Positions 25,913 through 34,779 of a DNA stretch of 64,000 bases are shown here, piece after piece. A program made the translations under genes and the position numbers. Each line of letters starts with the position of its first letter. Position 1 is the stretch's first letter. The notes below the pieces were generated by a model that worked only from the letters and a program-made list of their open reading frames with translations, had not been told where the DNA came from and did no database searches. This stretch comes from Pseudomonas capeferrum (GTDB lineage Bacteria; Pseudomonadota; Gammaproteobacteria; Pseudomonadales; Pseudomonadaceae). Location: contig NZ_JAAMQM010000018.1 in NCBI RefSeq assembly GCF_013523055.1, positions 62,001 to 126,000 on the forward strand, in the 5' to 3' direction.

Positions 25913-27310
25913 TCAGAACGGCAGTTGCAGGGCAGGTTCGACCCGCAGCAACTGCGCACGGAAAACATCCTTGATACGTTGCAACTCGGCGTCACTGTCG
26001 GCCTCGAAGCGCAGCACCAGCACCGGTGTGGTATTGGAGGCGCGCACCAGACCCCAGCCATGGGGGTAGTCGACCCGCACACCATCGATGGTGGTCAGGC
26101 TGGCGTCACCCCAGTCGGCATCGCGTTGCAATGCATCAATGATGCTGAATTTACCTTCGTCGGTCACATCAATGTTGATTTCCGGCGTGGAAATATCATT
26201 CGGGAACGCGGCGAACAGGGTTTCGGCATCATCCGACGCCCTGCCGAGGATCTCCAACAAGCGAACGGCGCTGTAGATACCGTCGTCGAAGCCGTACCAA
26301 CGCTCCTTGATGAAGATGTGCCCACTCATCTCGCCGGCCAGTAGCGAGCCGGTCTGCTTCATCTTCTTCTTGATCAACGAGTGACCGGTCTTCCACATCA
26401 GCGCACGACCGCCGTGCTGCTCGATGAGAGGGGTCAGGCGACGAGTGCATTTGACGTCGAAGATGATCTCGGCGCCTGGGTTGCGGGACAGCACGTCCTG
26501 GGCAAAGAGCATCAGCAGACGGTCGGGGTAGACGATAGTGCCGGTGTTCGTCACCACGCCGACGCGGTCGCCGTCGCCATCGAACGCCAGGCCGATATCG
26601 GCGCCGGTCTCTCGGACCTTGGCGATCAGGTCCTGCAGGTTCTCGGGCTTGCCTGGGTCCGGATGATGGTTCGGGAAGTTGCCGTCGACCTCACAGAACA
26701 GCGGAATGACCTCGCAGCCAAGCGCCTCGATCAATTGCGGGGCAATGACACCCGCGGCGCCGTTGCCGCAATCGACCACCGCCTTCAAGGGTCTGGCCAG
26801 TTCGATGTCACCGGTGATCTGCTGGAAGTAGCGCTCGAGAATCTCGACCTTTTCGACACGGCCTTCGCCGCGACTCAGATCATTGCGTTTCAGACGGGTC
26901 AGCAAGGCCTGGATCTGTTCGTTGGCCAGGGTGTCGCCAGCGATGACGATCTTGAAACCGTTGTAGTCGGCAGGGTTATGGCTGCCGGTGAGCATCACCC
27001 CCGACTTGCCCGCCAGCACGTTGGCCGCGTAATACAGCGCCGGAGTCGGCACCAGGCCGACATCGCTGACGTGGCAGCCGGCGTCGACCAGGCCCTTGAT
27101 CAATTGCTCCACCAGCATCGGACCGGACAGTCGACCGTCGCGGCCCACTGCAATCTGCGGCTCGTTCTGGGCCAGGGTTTCGGCACCAATGGCGCGGCCG
27201 ATCCAATAGGCTGTGTCGGCGGACAACGTCTTGCCGACGATCCCACGGATGTCATAGGCGCGGAAGATGCTGTCTGGTAGCGCGGGTGGCAGATCGGCCA
27301 CGTCGTTCAT
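25913..27310 (-). CDS. algC: phosphomannomutase/phosphoglucomutase AlgC
   Basis: A 465-aa alpha-D-phosphohexomutase. The phosphoserine loop is GVMLTGSHNPADYNGFK (Ser110), the metal site is FDGDGDR, the sugar loop is GEMSGHIF, and the phosphate-binding end is RASNTTPVLVLRFEA. AlgC interconverts 6- and 1-phosphates of mannose and glucose for alginate, LPS and rhamnose precursors. The ATG at 27310 (MNDVADLPPALPDSIFRAYDIRG) gives the length of characterised AlgC; the frame stays open to 27391. Confidence 0.95.
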   Translation of the reverse strand: MNDVADLPPALPDSIFRAYDIRGIVGKTLSADTAYWIGRAIGAETLAQNEPQIAVGRDGRLSGPMLVEQLIKGLVDAGCHVSDVGLVPTPALYYAANVLAGKSGVMLTGSHNPADYNGFKIVIAGDTLANEQIQALLTRLKRNDLSRGEGRVEKVEILERYFQQITGDIELARPLKAVVDCGNGAAGVIAPQLIEALGCEVIPLFCEVDGNFPNHHPDPGKPENLQDLIAKVRETGADIGLAFDGDGDRVGVVTNTGTIVYPDRLLMLFAQDVLSRNPGAEIIFDVKCTRRLTPLIEQHGGRALMWKTGHSLIKKKMKQTGSLLAGEMSGHIFIKERWYGFDDGIYSAVRLLEILGRASDDAETLFAAFPNDISTPEINIDVTDEGKFSIIDALQRDADWGDASLTTIDGVRVDYPHGWGLVRASNTTPVLVLRFEADSDAELQRIKDVFRAQLLRVEPALQLPF

Positions 27311-27418
27311 GTCTGGACTCCAGCGGTCTGAGGCTTTTTGGGTAGCCACGAATGGTCGCTTGGACGATGGTTTCGCCAGAGAGTTCGCCATCCATGGCCC
27401 AAACAGGAATTACTGAGA

Positions 27419-27874
27419 TCAGTGGCTGCCAGAGTGACCGAAGCCGCCAGCACCGCGTTGGCTCTCATCGAAGGCTTCGACGATATCGAAGTGTGCCTGC
27501 ACCACAGGCACCAGCATCAACTGGGCGATACGCTCGCCGACGGCAATGGTGAACGGCGTCTGCCCGCGGTTCCAGCACGACACCATCAGCTCGCCTTGGT
27601 AGTCGGAGTCGATCAGGCCCACCAGGTTGCCCAGCACGATGCCGTGCTTGTGACCCAGGCCCGAGCGCGGCAGGATCAGCGCGGCCAGGCCAGGATCGCC
27701 GATGTAGATCGACAGGCCGGTAGGGATCAGCAAGGTCTGGCCAGGCTCCAGGACGGTGTCCTGCTGCAGCATGGCGCGCAGGTCGAGGCCGGCGGAGCCG
27801 GGTGTAGCGTACTGAGGCAGCGGGAAGTCGCTGCCCAGGCGTGGATCGAGGATCTTGGCTTGTAGAGCGTGCAT
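27419..27874 (-). CDS. dut: dUTP diphosphatase
   Basis: A 151-aa trimeric dUTPase that keeps uracil out of DNA. All the usual motifs are present: STPGSAGLDLRA-type motif 1 (residues 24-35), PRSGLGHKHGI motif 2, GLIDSDYQGEL motif 3, and the C-terminal RGAGGFGHSG arm. It lies 9 bp after the coaBC stop, so coaBC-dut (and possibly algC-argB) are cotranscribed. Confidence 0.97.
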   Translation of the reverse strand: MHALQAKILDPRLGSDFPLPQYATPGSAGLDLRAMLQQDTVLEPGQTLLIPTGLSIYIGDPGLAALILPRSGLGHKHGIVLGNLVGLIDSDYQGELMVSCWNRGQTPFTIAVGERIAQLMLVPVVQAHFDIVEAFDESQRGAGGFGHSGSH

Positions 27875-27883
27875 CGGGAGCTT

Positions 27884-29092
27884 TTATACCTGGTTGAGCC
27901 GTTGGGCGATGAAGGCGACCAGCTGGCGGGCGATCTTGCCCTTGCTGGTCTGCGCGAAGAGGGTCTGGTGCTGTTGGCGATCAATCACCGTCAAGGCATT
28001 TTCCTCGCTGTTGAAGCCGATGCTGGGGTTGGCCACATCATTGGCGACGATCAGGTCGAGGTTCTTGTCCTTGAGCTTGCGCGTGGCGTAATCGAGCAGA
28101 TGCTCGGTCTCGGCGGCGAAGCCTACGCTGAACGGACGATCCGGGCGACCGGCAAGGGTAGCGAGGATATCCGGATTGCGCACCATCTGCAGTAGCATGC
28201 CGTCGCCGGACGTAGGATCCTTCTTGAGTTTTTGCGTGGCGATGACTTCGGGGCGGTAGTCCGCTACCGCGGCAGATGCGATCAACAGATCGCAAGGCAT
28301 GGCCGCCTCGCAGGCCGCGAGCATATCGCGTGCGCTCACCACGTCGATACGGGTGACCCGATCGGGTGTCGGCAGGTGGACGGGGCCGGTGACGAGGGTC
28401 ACCCGAGCACCGGCTTCGGCTGCTGCCTCGGCCAAGGCAAAACCCATCTTCCCCGAGCTATGATTGGTGATGTAGCGCACCGGATCGATGTTTTCCTGGG
28501 TAGGGCCCGCGGTGATCAGCACGTGTTTTCCGGTCAGCGACTGGCGCTTGAAGCTTTCGGCGGCGCACCAGGCCAGGTCGCTGGCCTCGAGCATGCGGCC
28601 CAGGCCGACGTCGCCACAGGCCTGGCTGCCCGAGGCGGGGCCGAATACCTGGATGCCACGGCTTTGCAGCAGGTCGAGGTTCGCTTGCGTGGCCGGGTCG
28701 CGCCACATGGCCTGGTTCATCGCCGGGGCGACGGCCACGGGAGCATCGGTGGCCAGGACCAGGGTGGTCAGCAGGTCATCAGCCATGCCTTGGGCCAGAC
28801 GCGCCATCAGGTCGGCAGTTGCCGGGGCGATCAATACCAGGTCGGCCCACTTGGCCAGCTCGATATGGCCCATGGCAGCTTCGGCTGCCGGATCGAGCAG
28901 GTCCATGTGCACAGGGTGGCCGGACAAGGCCTGCAGGGTTAGCGGAGTGATGAACTCGGCACCACCGCGGGTCATGACGACACGCACCTGCGCACCCTGT
29001 TCGAGGAGTCGGCGAATCAGCTCGGCGCTCTTGTAGGCGGCGATGCCGCCACCCACGCCGAGAAGGATGCGCTTGCGATACAGCCGCTGCAT
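27884..29092 (-). CDS. coaBC: bifunctional phosphopantothenoylcysteine decarboxylase/synthetase
   Basis: A 402-aa two-domain enzyme (formerly dfp) for coenzyme A synthesis. The N-terminal FMN-dependent CoaC half has GVGGGIAAYKSAELIRRL, APAMNQAMW and the catalytic-Cys segment SQACGDVG (about residue 158). The C-terminal CoaB half begins near residue 190 with VLITAGPTQENIDPVRYITNHSSGKMG. It is divergent from radC across a 126-bp gap. Confidence 0.97.
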   Translation of the reverse strand: MQRLYRKRILLGVGGGIAAYKSAELIRRLLEQGAQVRVVMTRGGAEFITPLTLQALSGHPVHMDLLDPAAEAAMGHIELAKWADLVLIAPATADLMARLAQGMADDLLTTLVLATDAPVAVAPAMNQAMWRDPATQANLDLLQSRGIQVFGPASGSQACGDVGLGRMLEASDLAWCAAESFKRQSLTGKHVLITAGPTQENIDPVRYITNHSSGKMGFALAEAAAEAGARVTLVTGPVHLPTPDRVTRIDVVSARDMLAACEAAMPCDLLIASAAVADYRPEVIATQKLKKDPTSGDGMLLQMVRNPDILATLAGRPDRPFSVGFAAETEHLLDYATRKLKDKNLDLIVANDVANPSIGFNSEENALTVIDRQQHQTLFAQTSKGKIARQLVAFIAQRLNQV

Positions 29093-29218
29093 AGGCTTGC
29101 CTTTTTCCAGTGAAAGCGTGCGGCGACGAATTTTTGCCTGCGGCAGATCGTCGCATTAACGAGACGAAATAGATTACCACAGCGCTGAAACGCGCCGTAG
29201 TACACGCAAGGAGCGCGT

Positions 29219-29905
29219 ATGAATATCAGGGAATGGCCCTTGGCGGAGCGCCCCAGGGAGAAATTGTTGCGGCGTGGCGTCGCAAGCCTATCGGATGCAG
29301 AACTACTGGCCGTTTTTCTTGGGTCGGGCACCCGTGGGCAGAACGTGGTTGATCTGGCACGGACCCTGCTGGCGAAGTTCGGTGGCTTGCGCCAGTTGCT
29401 CGAAGCCGAACGCTCCGTATTTCTGCGGGAACTGGGGCTAGGGCCCGTGAGGTACAGCCAGTTGCAGGCCATGTTGGAAATCGGTCGCCGCCATCTGGCC
29501 GAGGTGATCGAGCGTGAGCCCGCCCTGGAAAGCCCCGCGGCGGTCAGGCGCTATCTGAAGTCGATGATGCGCCATGAGCACAGCGAGGTGTTTGCCTGCC
29601 TTTTCCTCGATACCAGGCATCGCCCCCTGAGGTTCGAGGTACTGTTTCGCGGATCGATCAATCGAGCGAACGTCTACCCAAGGGAGGTTGTGCGTCGATC
29701 ACTGGCACACAACGCCGCTGCGCTGATCCTTTGTCACAACCATCCTTCGGGCAACCCCGAACCCAGCTCCGACGACCTCAGCCTGACACTCATGCTGAGG
29801 GAGTCTCTGGCGTTGGTGGATGTACGTGTGCTCGATCACATCATCATCGGCGAGGGCGAGCCGCTGTCGATGGTCGAGCACGGCTGGTTCAGCGCGTCAC
29901 CGTGA
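29219..29905 (+). CDS. radC: RadC family JAB1/MPN domain protein
   Basis: A 228-aa protein with an N-terminal helix-hairpin-helix region (RGVASLSDAELLAVFLGSG) and a C-terminal JAMM domain whose metal motif is intact (HNHPSGNPEPSSDD, about residue 174). Despite its name, a repair role in E. coli was not confirmed and its function is unsettled. AAGGAG at 29208-29213 supports the start. Its 3' end overlaps the opposing peptide-binding-protein gene by 17 bp. Confidence 0.95.
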   Translation: MNIREWPLAERPREKLLRRGVASLSDAELLAVFLGSGTRGQNVVDLARTLLAKFGGLRQLLEAERSVFLRELGLGPVRYSQLQAMLEIGRRHLAEVIEREPALESPAAVRRYLKSMMRHEHSEVFACLFLDTRHRPLRFEVLFRGSINRANVYPREVVRRSLAHNAAALILCHNHPSGNPEPSSDDLSLTLMLRESLALVDVRVLDHIIIGEGEPLSMVEHGWFSASP

Positions 29906-31478
29906 CCTTGGTGAAGTCCACACGACCAAACGGACTCACCCGATAGCCCTCCACCCCCTCACGCGTCAGGGTGGCCGCGGTCGGGTGCGCCAGTGGCAAC
30001 CACAGGGCCTGCTGCTGGATCAGCGTCTGCGCCTGCTGGTAAAGGCGGCTGCGCACGCTCTGGTCATTGGTGGTACGACCGGCGCTGATCAGTTGGTCCA
30101 GGCGGTTGTCGCAGTAGCGGGCGAAATTGGTCCCCGACTTGACGGCCGCGCAGCTGAATTGCGGTGTCAGGAAGTTATCCGGATCACCATTGTCACCTGC
30201 CCAGCCCATGAACAGCAGATCATGCTCGCCAGCCTTGGCGCGGCGGATCAGCTCACCCCATTCGATGACCCGGATCTCGGCCTTGATGCCGATCTTGGCC
30301 AGATCGGCCTGGAGCATCTGCGCGCCAAGGTTGGGGTTGGGGTTGAGCAAGCTGCCGGACGGGCGCGTCCAGATCGTGGTGGTGAAGCCGTCGGCAAGAC
30401 CGACCTTGGCCAGCAGGGCCTGGGCTTTCTTCACGTCCATGGGGTAGCCAGGCAGGTTCTTGGCATAGCTCCAGGTGTTGGGCGGGAAGGGGCCATCGGC
30501 AGCCGTACCGGTATCCTCGAACACGGCCTTGAGATAGTTCGCCTTGTCGAACGCCAGGTTGATCGCCTGGCGCACTTCGGGCTTGTCCAGCGGTGGATGC
30601 TGACTGTTGATGGCAACGAAGGCGGTCATGAACGCCGGGGTGCTTTCGACCTTCAGGCTGCTGTCCTCGCTCGCTTCGGCGATGTCCATCGGCTTGGGCG
30701 ACAGGGCCACCTGGCACTCGTTGCGCTTGAGCTTCTGCAGGCGCACGTTGGCGTCAGGCGTGATGGCGTAGATCAGAGGGTCGACCGCAGGCTTTCCGGC
30801 GAAATAGTCCGGGTTGGCGCGATAGCGGACCACGGCATCCTTCTGGAATCGCTGGAAGATGAACGGACCGGTGCCGATCGGCTGGCTGTTGAGCTTCTGG
30901 GGCGTACCGGCCTTGAGCAGCTTGTCGGCGTACTCCGCTGAGTAGATCGAGGCGAAGCCCATGCTCAGGGTAGCCAGGAAGGTGGCATCCGGGTGTGTCA
31001 GGGTAAAGCGCACGCTGTTCGGTTCCGCGGACTCGATCAGCTTGATCAGGCTCGCCAGCTGCAGTGACTGCGCATGGGGATAACCCCCTGGCGCGGTCTT
31101 GTGCCAGGCATGAGCGGGATACAGCATGCGCTGGAAGGTGAACATCACGTCATCGGCATTCAGCTCGCGGGTAGGCTTGAAGTACGGCGTGCCGTGGAAT
31201 TTCACCCCAGGCCGCAGCTTGAAGTCGTACACCAGGCCGTCGTCCGAGACCGACCAGCTTTCAGCCAGGCTGGGCACCACCTTGCCTTGAGCGGCGTCGA
31301 AGTCGACCAGGCGATTCATCAACACATCGGCCGACGCGTTGGTGGTGGTGAGCGAGTTGTACTGGACGACGTCGAAGCCCTCCGGGCTGGCCTCGGTGCA
31401 TACGCTCAGCGGGGCGGCCTGGGTCGCGGCCGAGGCGAGCAGGGAGGTGAACAACAGAGAAAGGGCAGCGGCACGCAT
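29889..31478 (-). CDS. periplasmic peptide/nickel-type ABC transporter substrate-binding protein
   Basis: A 529-aa DppA/OppA-family (SBP family 5) protein. It has a signal peptide (residues 1-21, MRAAALSLLFTSLLASAATQA) followed by the mature start APLSVCTEASPEGFDVVQYN. DVMFTFQRML and GPFIFQRFQKDAVVRYRANPDYF are family signatures, and FMGWAGDNGDPDNFLTPQFSC matches dipeptide-binding members. No permease or ATPase genes are adjacent, so this is an orphan binding protein at this locus. The ligand is not determinable here. Confidence 0.9.
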   Translation of the reverse strand: MRAAALSLLFTSLLASAATQAAPLSVCTEASPEGFDVVQYNSLTTTNASADVLMNRLVDFDAAQGKVVPSLAESWSVSDDGLVYDFKLRPGVKFHGTPYFKPTRELNADDVMFTFQRMLYPAHAWHKTAPGGYPHAQSLQLASLIKLIESAEPNSVRFTLTHPDATFLATLSMGFASIYSAEYADKLLKAGTPQKLNSQPIGTGPFIFQRFQKDAVVRYRANPDYFAGKPAVDPLIYAITPDANVRLQKLKRNECQVALSPKPMDIAEASEDSSLKVESTPAFMTAFVAINSQHPPLDKPEVRQAINLAFDKANYLKAVFEDTGTAADGPFPPNTWSYAKNLPGYPMDVKKAQALLAKVGLADGFTTTIWTRPSGSLLNPNPNLGAQMLQADLAKIGIKAEIRVIEWGELIRRAKAGEHDLLFMGWAGDNGDPDNFLTPQFSCAAVKSGTNFARYCDNRLDQLISAGRTTNDQSVRSRLYQQAQTLIQQQALWLPLAHPTAATLTREGVEGYRVSPFGRVDFTKVTVTR

Positions 31479-31839
31479 TGAAGACTCCTTGGCTGGTCAG
31501 TGGCCCATCTGCCCGTGCAGTAGGAAGCGTCCTACCCTAGTGCGCCTGCAGGCAAATGACCACATCCTTTTTTACACATTCAGCGACGAGTGGTCGACAG
31601 CCCACGAGCCTTGTCGCTATGCTGGCCGCGAGCATCCAGACCTGTGACAACGCTGATCTTCTATTGTTGTGGTGGAGTCTTTCTGGTATAAAGCAGCGCT
31701 CTTTTCTAGGGGCTCGATCTGTCGCATTAGCGAATCCGGTCGATAAGACCTCTGGAATCACGGCGCCTGGCGCCAAAGACTAAGAGATTAAGCGGCCAAC
31801 CCATGCCGGGTTGGGCATGTGGTTTTAGAGGGCTGAGTC
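31479..31839 (+). promoter_or_regulatory. intergenic region with candidate rpmB promoter
   Basis: The 361-bp gap separates the divergent binding-protein and rpmB genes. A good sigma-70-type promoter for rpmB is visible: -35 TTGTTG at 31664-31669, 17-bp spacer, -10 TATAAA at 31687-31692, leaving a leader of about 140 nt. The leader contains a small hairpin (CATGCC/GGCATG near 31802-31820). A ribosomal-protein leader control is possible but not shown. Confidence 0.5.
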
Positions 31840-32076
31840 ATGTCGAGAGTCTGTCAAGTTACCGGTAAGGGTCCGGTAACCGGGAACAACATTTCCCACG
31901 CAAACAACAAAACCCGTCGTCGTTTCCTGCCGAACCTGCAGCACCATCGCTTCTGGGTCGAGGCCGAGAAGCGTTTCGTGCGTCTGCGCGTTTCCGCCAA
32001 GGGCATGCGTATCATCGACAAGCGCGGCATTGACGTCGTTCTGGCCGAAATCCGCCGTAACGGCGCCAAGGTTTAA
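31840..32076 (+). CDS. rpmB: 50S ribosomal protein L28
   Basis: A 78-aa basic protein with the L28 signature MSRVCQVTGKGPVTGNNISHA and NKTRRRFLPNLQHHRFW. It is the first gene of the rpmB-rpmG pair; rpmG starts 11 bp after its stop with GGGAGAG as ribosome site. Confidence 0.99.
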   Translation: MSRVCQVTGKGPVTGNNISHANNKTRRRFLPNLQHHRFWVEAEKRFVRLRVSAKGMRIIDKRGIDVVLAEIRRNGAKV

Positions 32077-32087
32077 GGGAGAGCATC

Positions 32088-32243
32088 ATGCGTGAATTGA
32101 TCCGTCTGGTATCGAGTGCTGGCACTGGCCACTTCTACACCACCGACAAGAACAAGCGCACCACTCCGGACAAGATCGAGATCAAGAAATATGATCCGGT
32201 CGTTCGCAAGCACGTTGCGTACAAGGAAGCCAAGATCAAGTAA
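32088..32243 (+). CDS. rpmG: 50S ribosomal protein L33
   Basis: A 51-aa L33 reading MRELIRLVSSAGTGHFYTTD, then KNKRTTPDKIEIKKYDPVVR and KHVAYKEAKIK. It lacks the two CxxC zinc pairs, so it is the zinc-independent form. It is cotranscribed with rpmB and followed within about 15 bp by a strong terminator. Confidence 0.98.
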   Translation: MRELIRLVSSAGTGHFYTTDKNKRTTPDKIEIKKYDPVVRKHVAYKEAKIK

Positions 32244-32257
32244 TTGATCCGGCGACC

Positions 32258-32295
32258 AATAAAAAACCCGCATCGAAAGACGCGGGTTTTTTATT
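32258..32295 (+). terminator. intrinsic terminator of rpmB-rpmG
   Basis: AATAAAAAACCCGC (32258-32271) pairs perfectly with GCGGGTTTTTTATT (32282-32295) around a 10-base loop. The right arm carries a T6 run, so this is a classical intrinsic terminator. Confidence 0.93.
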
Positions 32296-32345
32296 GCCCG
32301 GACGAAGCGTTTCGTCAGGCCTGGGTCCCAGGTACGGCAGCAGGA

Positions 32346-32549
32346 TCAGCCAAAGCGAAATTCCTTAATCATGTTCGCCTGGTCAACGGCTATCTGGATT
32401 CGTTGCGGATCGAACTCACAAGTCGTAATGTCCTTTGGGCCAACGACACGGGCGCGCCCGGTTCGCTGGCTGATGACTTCCTTGATGGATGGCTCGTAGG
32501 TGGTGCCGATCAAGGCTTTCAGGGTTTGCAGGATTTCTTCGTTGGTCAT
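32346..32549 (-). CDS. small protein resembling peptidase inhibitor I78
   Basis: A 67-aa protein starting MTNEEILQTLKALIGTTYEP. The pattern, a helix followed by VVGPKDITTCEFDPQRIQIAVDQANMIKEFRFG with a single Cys, resembles the I78 serine-protease-inhibitor family. Compared with typical members it lacks a signal peptide and the second, C-terminal Cys, so it should stay in the cytoplasm. The alternative is a small protein of unknown role. It is 88 bp downstream of the cupin gene on the same strand. The ATG at 32549 is preceded by GGAATC-type sequence, a weak ribosome site. Confidence 0.6.
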   Translation of the reverse strand: MTNEEILQTLKALIGTTYEPSIKEVISQRTGRARVVGPKDITTCEFDPQRIQIAVDQANMIKEFRFG

Positions 32550-32637
32550 GGCATGATTCCTTTCTTTGGGATTTGCCCGGATTGGGCAACCCATCCTCGC
32601 CAGACCGCGTCCTGTATGTGTGGTATTTAGGTATTCG

Positions 32638-32997
32638 CTACTTCTGCTCGAACATCGCATAGATCTTGCGACAAGGTTCGAGTACCTCCCACGTTCCCTT
32701 GAAGCCTGCCGGAATCACGAAGCGATCACCCGCACGCAAAGTCCTGGCGTTACCTTCTTCATCGCGCAGGACTGAAACGCCCTGAACGATTTCACAATAC
32801 TCGTGCTCGGTGTAGTTCACCGTCCATTGGCCCACTTCGCCTTCCCATACCCCTGCGGCAAACTGTCCACAAGGGCTACTGTAGTGGTTGTAGACCGTCT
32901 GGTCGGGCTCGCCCTTGAGAATTTTCTCGGGCGCCGGGCGATAGCGTTCCACGGGTGTGGTGCTTTGGGTGAAGTCAATGATGGTCTCGATGCTCAT
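32638..32997 (-). CDS. cupin domain protein (EutQ/DUF861-like)
   Basis: A 119-aa single-domain cupin. The second cupin motif is seen in GDRFVIPAGFKGTWEVLEPCRKIYAMFEQ, and the first in WTVNYTEHEYCEIVQGVSVLRDE. The N-terminus reads MSIETIIDFTQSTTPVERYRPAPEKIL. Proteins of this type often sit beside amine- and amino-acid-catabolism genes; here it is divergent from the kauB-type aldehyde dehydrogenase (195-bp gap), which suggests a related role. No enzymatic activity can be assigned. Confidence 0.75.
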   Translation of the reverse strand: MSIETIIDFTQSTTPVERYRPAPEKILKGEPDQTVYNHYSSPCGQFAAGVWEGEVGQWTVNYTEHEYCEIVQGVSVLRDEEGNARTLRAGDRFVIPAGFKGTWEVLEPCRKIYAMFEQK

Positions 32998-33192
32998 GGT
33001 ATATTCCATCGCTTGTTAAAAAAAATGCACATCACTAGGCTTTTGGGCAGCTGCTGTCAAATATATTGATAGTTTGCACCGCCTGGTTTAGGGTGGCGAG
33101 TGCCTGTGTGCGTTTTCCGCCCGGCCAGAATTCGACAGCGCCCGTGAGTCCTCAGTGCGGCGTTGCACCTTAACAAGAGGAGGAGTTTTCGT

Positions 33193-34686
33193 ATGACCAC
33201 CCTGACTCGTGCCGACTGGGAACAGCGTGCCCAGCAACTGAAGATCGAAGGCCGTGCCTTCATCAACGGCGAGTACACCGCGTCCGCATCCGGTGAAACC
33301 TTCGAGTGCCTGAGCCCGGTAGACGGGCGCATGCTGGCCAATGTCGCCAGCTGTAATGCCGCCGATGCCCAGCGCGCGGTCGAGAACGCCCGCACCGTCT
33401 TCGAGTCTGGCGTCTGGTCGCGACTGGCTCCTGCCAAGCGCAAGGCCGTGCTGATCCGTTTCGCGGAGCTGCTGCGTCGAAATGTCGAAGAGCTGGCTCT
33501 GCTGGAAACCCTGGACATGGGCAAGCCGATCGGCGACTCGTCGTCCATCGACATCCCTGGTGCGGCCCAGGCCTTGCACTGGAATGCCGAGGCCATCGAC
33601 AAGGTCTATGACGAAGTCGCACCGACGCCCAATGACCAGCTTGGCCTGGTGACCCGCGAGCCGGTCGGCGTGGTCGCCGCCATCGTGCCGTGGAACTTCC
33701 CCCTGCTGATGGCGTGCTGGAAACTGGGCCCGGCGCTCGCGACCGGCAACTCGGTGGTGCTCAAGCCTTCCGAAAAGTCGCCACTGACCGCCATCCGTAT
33801 CGCTCAGCTTGCCATCGACGCCGGTATCCCTGCGGGTGTGCTGAACGTTCTGCCTGGCTATGGTCACACGGTCGGCAAGGCCCTGGCCCTGCACATGGAC
33901 GTCGATACCCTGGTATTCACCGGCTCTACCAAGATCGCCAAGCAACTGATGATCTACGCGGGCGAGTCGAACATGAAGCGTGTCTGGCTGGAGGCGGGCG
34001 GCAAGAGCCCCAATATCGTCTTCGCCGATGCGCCGGATCTGCAGGCCGCCGCCCAGGCTGCCGCCAGCGCCATCGCCTTCAACCAGGGCGAAGTCTGCAC
34101 CGCCGGTTCTCGTCTGCTGGTCGAGCGCTCGATCAAGGACCGGTTCCTGCCCATGGTGGTCGAGGCGCTCAAGGCCTGGACGCCGGGTAACCCGCTGGAC
34201 CCAGCCACCACTGTCGGTGCGTTGGTCGATACCCAGCAGATGAACACCGTGCTGTCCTACATCGAGGCCGGTCACAGCGATGGCGCCAAGCTTCTCGTAG
34301 GAGGCAAGCGTACCTTGGAGGAAAGCGGTGGCACCTACGTCGAGCCGACGATTTTCGACGGCGTGACCAATGCCATGAAGATCGCCCAGGAAGAGATCTT
34401 CGGCCCGGTGCTGTCGGTGATCACCTTCGATACCGCCGAGGAAGCCGTGGCCATTGCCAACGACACACCGTACGGCCTGGCCGCCGGTATCTGGACTTCG
34501 GACATTTCCAAGGCACACCGTACCGCTCGCGCCGTGCGCGCGGGCAGCGTATGGGTCAACCAGTACGATGGCGGCGACATGACTGCGCCGTTCGGTGGCT
34601 TCAAGCAGTCCGGCAACGGTCGCGACAAGTCGCTGCATGCGCTTGAGAAGTACACCGAGCTCAAGGCTACCTGGATCAAGCTGTAA
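33193..34686 (+). CDS. kauB: gamma-glutamyl-gamma-aminobutyraldehyde-type dehydrogenase (KauB/PuuC)
   Basis: A 497-aa NAD(P)-dependent aldehyde dehydrogenase. Catalytic Glu267 is in VWLEAGGKSPN and Cys302 in FNQGEVCTAGSRL; the cofactor loop is FTGSTKIAKQL. Over its whole length it closely resembles E. coli PuuC, including SEKSPLTAIRIA and the ending SGNGRDKSLHALEKYTELK. It oxidises amino- or gamma-glutamylamino-aldehydes in polyamine and arginine breakdown. In P. aeruginosa the gene at the same place is kauB (pauC). AGAGGAGG upstream supports the ATG at 33193. Confidence 0.88.
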   Translation: MTTLTRADWEQRAQQLKIEGRAFINGEYTASASGETFECLSPVDGRMLANVASCNAADAQRAVENARTVFESGVWSRLAPAKRKAVLIRFAELLRRNVEELALLETLDMGKPIGDSSSIDIPGAAQALHWNAEAIDKVYDEVAPTPNDQLGLVTREPVGVVAAIVPWNFPLLMACWKLGPALATGNSVVLKPSEKSPLTAIRIAQLAIDAGIPAGVLNVLPGYGHTVGKALALHMDVDTLVFTGSTKIAKQLMIYAGESNMKRVWLEAGGKSPNIVFADAPDLQAAAQAAASAIAFNQGEVCTAGSRLLVERSIKDRFLPMVVEALKAWTPGNPLDPATTVGALVDTQQMNTVLSYIEAGHSDGAKLLVGGKRTLEESGGTYVEPTIFDGVTNAMKIAQEEIFGPVLSVITFDTAEEAVAIANDTPYGLAAGIWTSDISKAHRTARAVRAGSVWVNQYDGGDMTAPFGGFKQSGNGRDKSLHALEKYTELKATWIKL

Positions 34687-34779
34687 GCCTAGTCAGGCGT
34701 CTTCTCCCACAGCCGGGGCGACACTTGTCGTCTCGGCTGTGTCGTCTTTGCCATACGCGCTTCTAGCCAGGGGGCTGTC

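Noticed and set aside
29093..29218. A small gene or RNA between coaBC and radC
   Set aside because: The 126-bp gap has no open frame with a ribosome site except radC's own and no convincing hairpin; it is probably just divergent promoters.
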